The notes under the pieces are model-generated. The model saw nothing but the letters and a program-made list of their open reading frames with translations. It was not told the DNA's origin and did not search any database. This document shows positions 54,128 through 63,456 of a stretch of 64,000 nt of DNA, piece after piece (position 1 is the first letter of the stretch; every line of letters begins with the position of its first letter). This DNA is from Mytilinidion resinicola (Eukaryota; Ascomycota; Dothideomycetes; Mytilinidiales; Mytilinidiaceae). The stretch is taken from contig NW_022985466.1 in assembly GCF_010093595.1 (NCBI RefSeq), positions 167,349 to 231,348 on the forward strand, in the 5' to 3' direction. Both the position numbers and the translations under genes were made by a program.

Positions 54128-56299
54128 GAAGTGGCGACCGGCTCGTGCACGCTACCACCTCATGCACGGTCTCGGAGGCCCCTCACCGCTTTTTCTCTCA
54201 AGCTTCAACACCGCACAACTCCACCAAAAATACACAGATTTCCTTCGAAAATGGATGCAATGGAAGCTGCGTTCGCGGAGCTTGATTTGATGGAGAAAAA
54301 GATGTATACTGAGGTCGCAAAGAAGCATGGGATTGACAGAACCACGCTCTCACGGAGGTACCGAGGAATCACGAAGTCAAAGGCTGAGGCCTACAATTCT
54401 CAAAAGCTCCTCTCTCCTGGCAAGACTAAGGCTCTCATCAAATACATCAACAACCTCTCCGAAAGAGGCTTGCCTCCTACGCATCAAATGATACGAAATC
54501 TCGCCCAGGATTTGGCTGGGAGAATGCCAGGAATCCACTGGGTTTCACGCTGGGTCCATTCGAATTCCAAACACCTCAAATCAGCCTACCTTCTTCCTAT
54601 TGATAAGGAACGGAAAAGGGCTAATTCTGCCCTCTACTACAGCCTCTACTTTGAGCTTCTTGGTCGCAAAAGAGATCAATACAACATCCAGCTAGGAAAT
54701 ACATATAACATGGATAAGAAAGGATTTCTCATTGGAAAATTGGTTAAGAAGAAGAGAATCTTCAGCAAGCTTGCCTACGAGTCAGGAAGGATGCGCCATG
54801 TCATGCAAGATGGCAATAGAGAGTGGATTACTGTGGTGGCAGCCATCTGTGCAGACAATACGGCACTTCCTCCAACACTTATCTATCAAGCTGGAACAAA
54901 CAATGTACAGGATACATGGCTTGAGGATTTTGATCCGGACGAACATGCCTGCTTCTTCACATCAACACCAACCGGATGGACCAACAACGACCTAGGCCTT
55001 GCTTGGTTAAAGATCTTTGATCGAGAGACAAAGGCCAAAGCCAACAAGGAGTGGAGGATGTTACTTATTAATGGCCACGGCTCTCATGTAAATATGAAGT
55101 TCATTGACTACTGCATCAGCAACAGGATTCTCCTGGCTGTATATCCGCCTCATTCAACACACCGCCTGCAGCCATTAGACGTCTCTCTCTTCGCCCCCTT
55201 GGCCATTCACTATTCCAATGAATTGAACCGGTTTATAATGAATTGTGAAGGATTCTCCCGCTTCACAAAGAGAGACTTCTTCAGGACCTTTTGGGTGGCA
55301 TAGAAGAAGGCTATGACTCCTTCTAATATAGCTAGTGGATGGAGAAAGACGGGTATTCACCCATGGAACCCGGAGGTTGTATTAGATTAATTTAATGCCA
55401 AGAAAGAGGAGGAAGAGGATAAAGATGAAGAAAGGCCATCATCAAGCAACTCTACTGGGTCGGCTCTTACGGCTGGTGACTGGAAGCGAATAGAAACACG
55501 CCTAAAACAGGTGGTAGAAGTTGCTATACAGTCCAGCCTCCAAAAAGAAGTACAAGCTTTGACTAAAGATGTTCACCAACTGATGGCAACTAATACACTT
55601 CTTCAAAGTCAAATTCGAGGCTACCAAGAAGCATTTAAGATAGAGCAGAAGAAGAGGAAGCGGCAGAAGAACCTCTTTCAGATTCTGGCTGAAGATAATA
55701 ATGGAAAAGCGGCAGTCTATTCACCCAATAAGGTGCGGCAGGCTCGAGAGCTACACCAAGAGAAAGAGGATGCTAAGGCTCGTGATACAGCTTCAAAGGC
55801 TGAGGAGAAGATACAGAAGCAACTTGCTAAGGAAGAGAAGGAAAGAATAGCTGAGTTCAATCGCTCTGCTAAAGCTGCTAAGCAGAGAGAACAGAAGGAT
55901 GCTGAGGATCTCAAGAAGCGCGAGGCACAGGAAGCACGTGAGGCACGTGATGCAGAGAAGCAGCTTAAAGATGAGAGGAAGGTAATACACCAGAGGCAGA
56001 AGGCTCGCCAGGTTGTATTTACTATTCCTGAGGAGCCTACAGGCCAGCAGAATCATGAGGTAGAGGAGTGGGTAGCGAAATCAGCCTCTGGCCGGCCTCA
56101 GCGTATCCGGAATACGCCTAAGAGGTACGATGACTCTGTGATTATGATAGAATGAAAGAGCGTCTTCGGTTTAGTCTCCCCATTGATTTCTATGAGGTTC
56201 TGAGTAATATGAGTGAATATATATGTTTATGAAGTTCGTGATGCATGCACGGGGAAACCGTGCACGAGGTGGTAGCGTGCACGAGCCGGTCGCCACTTC
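54128..56299 (+). mobile_element. pogo/Fot1-type DNA transposon, TA target duplication
   Basis: A 2172-bp element. Inverted repeats of 43 bp (54128-54170 and 56257-56299) start GAAGTGGCGACCGGCTCGTG and differ at one position. TA flanks both ends (54126-54127 and 56300-56301). It carries one large transposase gene with two nonsense codons. Confidence 0.9.
54251..56155 (+). pseudogene. pogo/Fot1 (DDE_1) transposase with two nonsense codons
   Basis: One frame from MDAMEAAFAELDLMEKK to 56155. The N terminus holds a helix-turn-helix (EVAKKHGIDRTTLSRRYRG) and a CENP-B/Tc5-like HTH; the DDE_1 core has NMDKKGF (first Asp), LLINGHGSHVNMKF where the family has an Asp after Leu-Leu/Val (Asn here) and YPPHSTHRLQPLDVSLFAP. 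TAG at 55301-55303 stands where the family has Trp (AWKKA), and TAA at 55388-55390 follows. After these come a coiled coil rich in Lys and Glu and a basic tail. Both stops are single C-to-T or G-to-A changes. The Asp-to-Asn change in the core would by itself abolish catalysis. Confidence 0.82.
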
Positions 56300-56539
56300 T
56301 AAGCAGGTCGGAATTCAACAGGCCCATTTTCTTCAGTGGACGAAAAAAGGGTGTTACCAAGCAGCTGTCATCACAGTTGTTGATGCAATTGAATGCTAAG
56401 GTACTTGAGTACTCAATTCACATATTCATGCCTTACCACCTAGTCTATTAGGGGGCGAAGTACAGCATTGAAAAGAGAGAGTTCATTTTTGAAACCGGTC
56501 GGGCTCACTTTTTGATCTGCTTGTAAGATGGAACTTTAT

Positions 56540-56634
56540 CACCACAACTTCTTTTACTGTAAGAACCTAGGAGCTGCTTTCTTATACTCTTAAGAAGCAG
56601 CTCCTAGGTTCTTAGGGTGAAAGAAGTTGTGGTG
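56540..56634. repeat. 95-bp fold-back (inverted repeat)
   Basis: Arms of about 40 bp (CACCACAACTTCTTT and AAGAACCTAGGAGCTGCTT words) pair with their reverse complement around a 12-15 bp centre, with four or five mismatches in the middle of each arm. It would form a long hairpin. It may be a MITE remnant. Confidence 0.75.
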
Positions 56635-56697
56635 GTGGAATGCGACCGTGAAAGCTTCAAAAAAACCGTCCTTACAAACTGCGACCATTTTCCCTCC

Positions 56698-56822
56698 GAC
56701 CCTCTACGAGGAATTCCTTGCCCGTCCGTGCGCATCACGTGTACGAGCATAAAATTCATAAGCGTGCACGGGCATACGTTCACGCACTGCAGGACGGGCA
56801 AGGCAATTCCTCGTAGAGGGTC
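56698..56822. repeat. 125-bp fold-back (inverted repeat)
   Basis: Arms of about 30 bp (GACCCTCTACGAGGAATT and CCTTGCCCGTCC, with one extra base in the right arm) flank a centre rich in GTGCACG-like words. It lies 64 bp from the previous fold-back. It encodes nothing. Confidence 0.78.
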
Positions 56823-57089
56823 TGAGGTTCCTGAGATAAAAGCACACAGTACCCCTGTCGTAAAGCTAGCACGTGGCCGGTGCACTCTTGTGGATTGTTT
56901 CAACTTAACCATGAATATTAAAGCTATATGCTATTGTATGCTTAGATATCAGCTAGACAGTGTCCAATATTTGAGCTATCCATGATGTTCGAAAGTCATG
57001 TGACCGCGGGCCACTGCCGCAAAGCCAGAGCCACTGCGAGCATCTCCTCCACCATCAATTGAAAATCGCACACCCCAATCAACATCCGA

Positions 57090-57974
57090 ATGCCTCCCAA
57101 AAAGCGAAAGAGCGCCGCGGCCGACGCGTCAGAAGAGCCTCCAGCGAAGAAGTCACAGAAAGCTCCGAAAGCTCCGAAAGCTCCACCGTCAACGCGTCCC
57201 TCGCGAGCCTCGACACGATCAAAAGCACCGCCAGCCACGTATGCCGAAGAAGACCACGATGCCGAAGAAGATGTCGCCTTGGAGTCGCCTCCCCCAGCCT
57301 CACCGAAAACAAAGCAGCCTCCTACGAGCAAGCGCGCCACGAAGAAACCTTCGAAAGCGGGCGCCGACGCGCCAAAACCCTCCGAACCCTCCAAAGCCTC
57401 ATCCCCTTCCCCTTCGAAACCCCCCACCGCCGCGCCCTCAAACCCCCCCTCCACGCGCAACTACTGGCTCATGAAAGCCGAGCCCAACACGCGCCTCGAA
57501 AACGGCCACGACGTCAAATTCTCCATCGACGACCTCGCCGCCCGCACCTCCCCGGAGCCGTGGGACGGCATCCGCAACCACGTCGCGAAGAACAACCTGC
57601 TCGCGATGCGGCGCGGCGACCTCGCCTTCTTCTACCACAGCAACTGCAAGGTGCCGGGGATCGTGGGGATAATGGAGGTTGTGCGGGAGGCGACGCCGGA
57701 CGAGAGCGCGTGGGATAGCGGGAGCGCGTACTATGATCCCAAAAGCGGGCCGGAGAAGCGGACGTGGTATCTGGTGCATGTGGAGTTTAGGCGGAAGTTT
57801 AGGGAGATGGTGGGGTTGAGGGAGCTGCAGGAGTACAAGGGAAGGGGGGAGGCGTTGGAGGGGATGCAGTTGCTGAAGCAGTCGAGGTTGAGTGTTAGTA
57901 AGGTGGAAGAGGGGGAGTGGGAGTTTATTATGGGGTTGGCGGAGGGGAAGGGGAAGGGGGCGGGGGCGGAGTGA
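57090..57974 (+). CDS. EVE-domain protein, THYN1-like
   Basis: A 294-residue intronless protein. The first 120 residues are low-complexity, Lys/Pro/Ala-rich and positively charged (probable nuclear localisation, KKRK at residues 4-7). From residue 124 an EVE domain runs to about 285: YWLMKAEPNTRLENG, VKFSIDDLAA, WDGIRNHVAKNNLLAMRRGD, FFYHSNCKVPGIVGIMEVVRE, AYYDPKS, WYLVHVEFRRKF, LLKQSRLSV. This is the THYN1 (thymocyte nuclear protein 1) pattern. EVE domains bind modified DNA or RNA bases (established for bacterial and human relatives). All core residues look intact. Strong G-rich codon use marks the 3' end. Confidence 0.92.
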   Translation: MPPKKRKSAAADASEEPPAKKSQKAPKAPKAPPSTRPSRASTRSKAPPATYAEEDHDAEEDVALESPPPASPKTKQPPTSKRATKKPSKAGADAPKPSEPSKASSPSPSKPPTAAPSNPPSTRNYWLMKAEPNTRLENGHDVKFSIDDLAARTSPEPWDGIRNHVAKNNLLAMRRGDLAFFYHSNCKVPGIVGIMEVVREATPDESAWDSGSAYYDPKSGPEKRTWYLVHVEFRRKFREMVGLRELQEYKGRGEALEGMQLLKQSRLSVSKVEEGEWEFIMGLAEGKGKGAGAE

Positions 57975-58499
57975 GGAGGTGGATTTGTTGTGGTATACCT
58001 AGGAGCAATGGCGTTTGGGGGAATGTGGGATCGAGGAAACAGGCTGCGGGTTTGGACTTCGTACGGCTATGTGTTGCCTTGATTTCTGATGTCATGTTGA
58101 AGTACTTTCCAAATGTTGATAGCGGCTTGCGGAACTGCAGTGCATGTCTTTTGCATTTAGCCTTGAAGCCTTCAGGATGTTTATCGAAAGGTGATGTGGC
58201 ATAGAACTAAGTTGGGAAATGCCCTGAGCAGCCTATGCATTGCTGGTCACGTGTAGTACACGATAAACTACGCAGGTAAATAACACTACTTTCATTGAAA
58301 GACATCCTGTTCCAGTGTACGATTGAAGAGGGTGTATGTACTACTCCGTGCTCCATAAAAAGAGCCGGGCTTCTCAAAATCTAATCTACTATGCAGACAC
58401 CGGTTTCCGTGCAGTGTAAATGTATCTGTGCGCCTCATTAGTATCATTCCAAATCCCGGGTCACAGTCCCGTTATACCCCAAATCAGAAATCACGGGAC
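57975..58499. other. Intergenic between convergent genes
   Basis: 3' regions of the EVE gene (plus) and the methyltransferase gene (minus). No feature is recognised. Confidence 0.45.
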
Positions 58500-60287
58500 T
58501 TACAAAGGAATATAAGCATGCACCCCAACATCTGCAGCGTCCTTCCTCGCCTCCATCAAGAATACCTCCGCTCTCTCTCTACTCCAACCCAGCCGCCTCG
58601 TCAGCAGCGCCACACATACCCCCCAGTCGAAGGCCTTCCCATAAAACGCACCGTACTCCTTTTCGTTCGGGTCCTCACTCCATCCTGTAAACGGAAGACG
58701 CAATCGGCGCTTCGTCACTTCAACGAAGCCCGCTTCGCGTAGCAGCGGGTCGAGCCGCGCGCATTGCTCCATGTCGACGCCGCCCTTGGCTGCGGCTTCG
58801 TTGAAGTAAATGGACCATTGCATCATCGGGTTCTCAGCCGTGGCGGTGCCGTCGTCGCAGTGGAAGGGGAATGTGAACTCGTGCAGCTCGAGGTAGCCGC
58901 CCGGATTGAGAAAACTAGCAGGCTCATTAATCACCGGCTCATTCAACTCCGGCACAGTCCAGCTGGGATAGATGGGGAAATGGCATACTCGTAGCATTTC
59001 TGGAAATAGCCAGGCCAGTCTCGCCATGTCGACCCGAGAGTTCGGCTGTGGATGAAATCGAATCGCTCTTCCCAGATCCACTCACCCTCGCTGTCTTCGA
59101 CGATAAAGGAGCAGTTTGGGGGCACACTTCGGCTGCGGTATTGATATCAGAATACTGAGGCTAGCCCCCAGAGATTACTCACAAGTTTGGTTGGATCGGG
59201 CTGGTTGGTGTTAGCCGGGAGGAAGTCAGAATAGGGACTGGGCGGAACACACCTTAGATCTGTGCCAACGACCTTAGCCGATGGATACTCGTCTGCCTTG
59301 TGCGAGTTAGAGGTGACTTCGAGAATGGAAGAGGACGCATACAAAATCCATTGCCCAGTTGCCAGTGCCAGATGCGACATCGAGGACGTTTCCGATGTTT
59401 TGCTTCAGCGGAGCGAGGTGGAGCTTGCCGCCGAGAGCCATTACCCACATCTGATGCTGGCCCTCTGCGCTGTTGATTAGCCTTTATATTAAATGAACAG
59501 CAATAACGAGTCTCACCGAGCCGGTCTTGTTCGCGCTAGTCACGATGTTAGTGAAAAGAAGTTACAAATGTAAGATATGTTTGGACAAACTTCATCATTA
59601 GGTAATAAATATGCTACGAGACATTAGAGTAATTCGGGTAGTTTATCAGTGGACAACTCACCTGCATTATCGAATCCATGATATCTCCGCCCGTTTTCGT
59701 AGCGGTATTGATAGTTCTGAGAATTGATCGTCTCGGTTAACCTGCTCGGTTCAGTTGGGTCCGATCCGCATGGTACACCTATCAATTTTTCGGTGGTAAC
59801 TTACGAAGCTCTTTCATCCCCCAAGTCCGATCCAAGATCATCGTACTCTTCTTGATATTCCTAGACAAACAATTAGTTCTGAATAAATCTAACATGTGAC
59901 GAGAGCAATTACAGGCGGTTCGTCTTGGCGGTCATCGTCTTGAAATGGACAAATAGAACCAGCATCATTGGACGACGAAGATTGAGTTGAAGAATGCTGT
60001 GACATGACTGGTGGCGGAGCAATAACTCGTGGAGGTAAACTTGCTGTCGCGTCTGGGGAGCGAGGGGTTTCGCCTGCTCGGTCCGCCTTCGCTTGGGCAT
60101 CGTGCCCGCTTGCGGGGGAGTCGTAGAGAGGCATTTTCTGCTCCACTCCAGATACATGCTCGATCGGATCCTGAGGTTTTGGCGCAGTTGGGGTGGACAA
60201 TGATCCGCTTGCGCTGGGAACCTGTGGAGATGCAACCTCAGGCCGAGTCTTTGGCTCCCGGGATATTTCTTCCTCGCTATCGGCCAT
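58500..60287 (-). CDS. LaeA-like SAM-dependent methyltransferase, nine exons
   Basis: A 425-residue protein. Exons: 59913-60287, 59805-59860, 59662-59741, 59591-59613, 59517-59535, 59343-59464, 59253-59296, 58989-59132, 58500-58914 (1278 nt, divisible by three). The first exon is a disordered Ser/Pro-rich N terminus. The family signature NYQYRYENGRRYHGFDNA is followed by AYLLPNDE, REQDRL and EGQHQMW, spread over four exons, then motif I VLDVASGTGNWAMDFA, motif II-like AKVVGTDL, VPPNCSFIVEDSEGEW, FDFIHSRTLGSTWRDW and NPGGYLELHEF. The fourth and fifth exons are only 23 and 19 nt. LaeA relatives regulate secondary metabolism and development from the nucleus, but many fungal paralogues have unknown roles. 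The intron at 59297-59342 needs an AAG acceptor. Confidence 0.88.
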
Positions 60288-60742
60288 GATTCAGTAGGAC
60301 AAGGCCCGACCTGGCAGATAGGGCCTGCGGATGCAATGCGAGGTGATTAACACACCTCAAAAAGAGATCTGGAGCGTAGAGATTGATTGCAGTTGGAAGC
60401 CTTGAAGTTGCCGGACAATTGGGACATTTGTGCGACCGTGGGGCATGCACCCTTTTTACGAGCTGGGGGGAGTGAGCGTGGGATCATCCCGTCGACCCAC
60501 CAACAAGGCCCCCGGGCATGGACACGCGCTACACCCGCTGCCCAGCAAATGCCATGATTCCCATTCCAGCAGATGGAAAAATGACAATATCGATGGGTCT
60601 CGCTGTTCCTGAATATGTAAATATCGAAGCTTTCTGACTTGCTGTAAGTCGTGAGCCGCTTCGTGAAGGTTGAAGATGCCGCACTTCCGCGTCCACGAGG
60701 GCCGGCCCGTTATCAGGTGGAGATGGATATGTGCACTACCTA
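60288..60742. other. Intergenic upstream of the methyltransferase
   Basis: Promoter region of the LaeA-like gene, up to the start of the Tc1/mariner element. No ORF is supported. Confidence 0.4.
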
Positions 60743-62106
60743 CAAGGGGGTAACATGAGCGGGCCAGCAGCGCTCCCTGCTAGCGCTGGGGCTGCTTTAG
60801 CCGTATGAAGCATAGCTGTTCGTATTACAAATATGTAGAATCAACCAGAATAGCTAGATCATCATATAAAACAACAAGAGATCCTTGTATCTTGTATCCT
60901 AAAAATGCCGAATCTTGTACGCCGGAACCGTGGCCACCATCCCCCTCCTCTGCTTTGTTATCCCGTCCTTCGACAGCCAGGAACACGGCTCTCTGTTCGC
61001 GAGCGTGATATTGCGTATACCCTTAAGCACTATGCTGGTTGGACTGATGAGAAGATTAGCAGCTCTCTTGGTGTCTCTCGCACTGCACTATCTGCCTCTC
61101 TCCAAAAGGATACTTGGACTCCTCAAAAGCAGAGGGGAAGGAAGCCAAATATCAATACCCCATCACGAAAGCGCCTTATTGCACGAGCAAAACAAGATCG
61201 TTGGCATCAACAGAAATCCTTTGAGGAGATTGCATTTCTTGAAGGAATCTCTGCCTGCAAGCGATCCTTATACAAGGCCTTTGAAAAGGAGGGCTATTTC
61301 CGGCGTGTTGCAACAGAGAAGCCACTTATCACGCCTGAACAGCGAGAGGCCCGTCTCAAATGGGCCTATTCTCATCTAGAATGGACTCCTGAGATGTGGG
61401 CAGCAGTAATTTGGACAGATGAGGCGTCTATTCGAACTGGAGGAGGCCAAATCTTTGTTACTCGATGCGCAGAGGAGAAATATGATGTTGACTGCTGTGT
61501 CCCTAAATTCAGGGGGTATTCAAGCTGGATGATCCATGGCAGCATCTCCCATGGGAATAAGGGGCCTCTTGTTATTTTTGAAAAGGATTGGTCGATTGAG
61601 TTAGGGTATAAAAGGAAGACAATAAATGGCGATGTCTACCGGACATATATATGCCCCAATATCAAGAAATTCGCATGGGAATTATGGCAAACACTGCATT
61701 ACCAGCCTATTCTTGTAGAGGATAATGCCTCTATTCACTCAGCCAAAGCAACCCGCATGGCCTGGGAGCAAAATGGCATGCTTGTAATGGAATGGGCGGC
61801 GAATTCCCCTGATTTGAATCCAATTGAGAATGTCTGGAGGCTATTGAAGGGGAGAATACAACGCCGGTTCCCTACAACAAAGGAGGAAGTGAGGCAGTAT
61901 GCTGAGGAGGAATGGGAGAAGCTCGAGCCCGAAGAATTCGAGAAGTATACAGGCAACATGAGGGAGCGCTGCCTTGCTGTAATTGCTGCAGATGGAGGTC
62001 CAACAAAGTATTAGTTACTGAATAAGCACAGGTTATTACGTGGCAAATGGAGGTGGCAATAAGCGCTAGCAGGGAGCGCTGCTGGCCCGCTCATGTTACC
62101 CCCTTG
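60743..62106 (+). mobile_element. Intact Tc1/mariner-type DNA transposon
   Basis: A 1364-bp element. Perfect 45-bp inverted repeats (60743-60787 and 62062-62106) start CAAGGGGGTAACATGAGCGG. TA flanks both ends (60741-60742, 62107-62108). It carries one uninterrupted transposase ORF, so it looks autonomous and recent. Confidence 0.93.
60905..62014 (+). CDS. Tc1/mariner DDE transposase, intact
   Basis: A 369-residue intronless protein starting MPNLVRRNRGHH. The N terminus carries a helix-turn-helix (TDEKISSSLGVSRTALSASL) and a GRKPN motif, the usual AT-hook-like link. The DDE_3 core has VIWTDEAS (first Asp), ILVEDNASIH (second Asp) and NSPDLNPIENVWRLLKGR (final acidic residue). Family length is about 340-370, so it is full length. 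It has no stops or frameshifts, unlike the two other transposases of the window. Confidence 0.92.
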   Translation: MPNLVRRNRGHHPPPLLCYPVLRQPGTRLSVRERDIAYTLKHYAGWTDEKISSSLGVSRTALSASLQKDTWTPQKQRGRKPNINTPSRKRLIARAKQDRWHQQKSFEEIAFLEGISACKRSLYKAFEKEGYFRRVATEKPLITPEQREARLKWAYSHLEWTPEMWAAVIWTDEASIRTGGGQIFVTRCAEEKYDVDCCVPKFRGYSSWMIHGSISHGNKGPLVIFEKDWSIELGYKRKTINGDVYRTYICPNIKKFAWELWQTLHYQPILVEDNASIHSAKATRMAWEQNGMLVMEWAANSPDLNPIENVWRLLKGRIQRRFPTTKEEVRQYAEEEWEKLEPEEFEKYTGNMRERCLAVIAADGGPTKY

Positions 62107-62218
62107 TATACACCGTTTCGCCGCCGCTTAAGCCCCGACAGCCCCACCTGTCAACGTTAGTCTCCACTCTCGCCCTTAGGCCCCTATTCCGCTTTCCCGG
62201 TTCTAGCGCGCACACCTA

Positions 62219-62656
62219 ACGTAGTCGGCAAGCCAGTGGGCCATGCAAGCCAGTGGGCCACCCAATTATTGGTGCGATTTAGACCTTTTAGCACCCCAGC
62301 AATCTCAACAACCAGAGAATATTCTAGGTTGTGACTTAGGATAATGATATCCGTGGCTATTTTAATATCATCTGTTAATTTTTTAGATCTCTTGATAGCC
62401 CTGTTTAGCCGCAGTAAAATTTTGCCTAGTTTTGGCCCCCAAAATCAAGTAATACCTACCATATAATAGGATTACGCTGCCATACTGCTCCAAACATTCT
62501 CTTAGCTATTAAAATGAGCTAGATAGTGTATGCAATCTTAAAGCTATACTTTATATCTCGTGGTTGTTGAGATTGCTGGGGTGCTAAAAGGTCTAAATTG
62601 CACCAATAATTGGGTGGCCCACTGGCTTGCATGGCCCACTGGCTTGCCGACTACGT
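62219..62656. mobile_element. 438-bp MITE with 96-bp inverted repeats
   Basis: Arms 62219-62314 and 62561-62656 match over 96 bp with about one mismatch, starting ACGTAGTCGGCAAGCCAGTG. TA lies at both outer edges (62217-62218, 62657-62658). Each arm contains its own short direct repeat (GCAAGCCAGTGGGCCA, twice). The 246-bp centre is AT-rich and non-coding. Confidence 0.88.
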
Positions 62657-62658
62657 TA

Positions 62659-63456
62659 TTCATCACTCACTCAATGACCCGAAGAACTTCCAGCCCACCG
62701 CGTCGCATCCATCCGGGACTTTAACAGTTCGTGGGGCATCCTAAAAGGCTACCGTCTCATGAATATCGACGTCTTGTCCGGATCCCCGATACTGTGTCGA
62801 AAAGCTGTTCACAGCGGCGTTCAGTCTGGTGTTGAAGTTTCAAGCGTGAGGAGAACGACATAGTTGATGCATCACTGCTGTAAGTTGGGAGCTAGGAATC
62901 AGTCTAGGTAGAGAAGCATGTTTATGTAGCTTGAATACAAACGCATTTGAGTTGGTAAACAAGGCTCACACAACATCACGGGATGGAGGGAAAAGCAAGG
63001 TCGGGTATGGTTTCTCCGCTTGCCGGGCAGCCTCAGGCATCAATATATCAACTCCGCATTGATCCTTAGCTTCTACATACCACTCAACGCCTAGCCTGGG
63101 GTCTTTGCACGTTCCTGAATTGGTTTAGTCTCGTTCGACTACGACATTCTATTCGAAAGCAAAGCAGATCGAAAGCAGAGCAGAGCGACAACCTCAGATA
63201 TCAGGCTCCAGCTGCATAGCCTGCGGCCCAGCTCACAGCCCCCGCCACTGCATATTGAAATTATACTATTTGATACAAATAAAGCCCACTCTTGCAATTA
63301 TCGATCTTCTCTACGTACTCTCGCTCTACTTTCGTCACTCACCGTCCAAAGGTAGACATATGCGGCCCACAGTTGTAGAGTACCGTCAAGCCACGTGATT
63401 CGTTCCCCGATCTGATTTTGAGGCCTTCTCGACAATTCATTCATTATTCATAGAAT
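62659..63456. other. Intergenic upstream of a STAND-type gene
   Basis: No supported gene. The right part is the promoter of the gene starting at 63457. The direct repeats GAAAGCAAAGCAGATC and GAAAGCAGAGCAGAGC at about 63160-63190 are noted. Confidence 0.4.
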
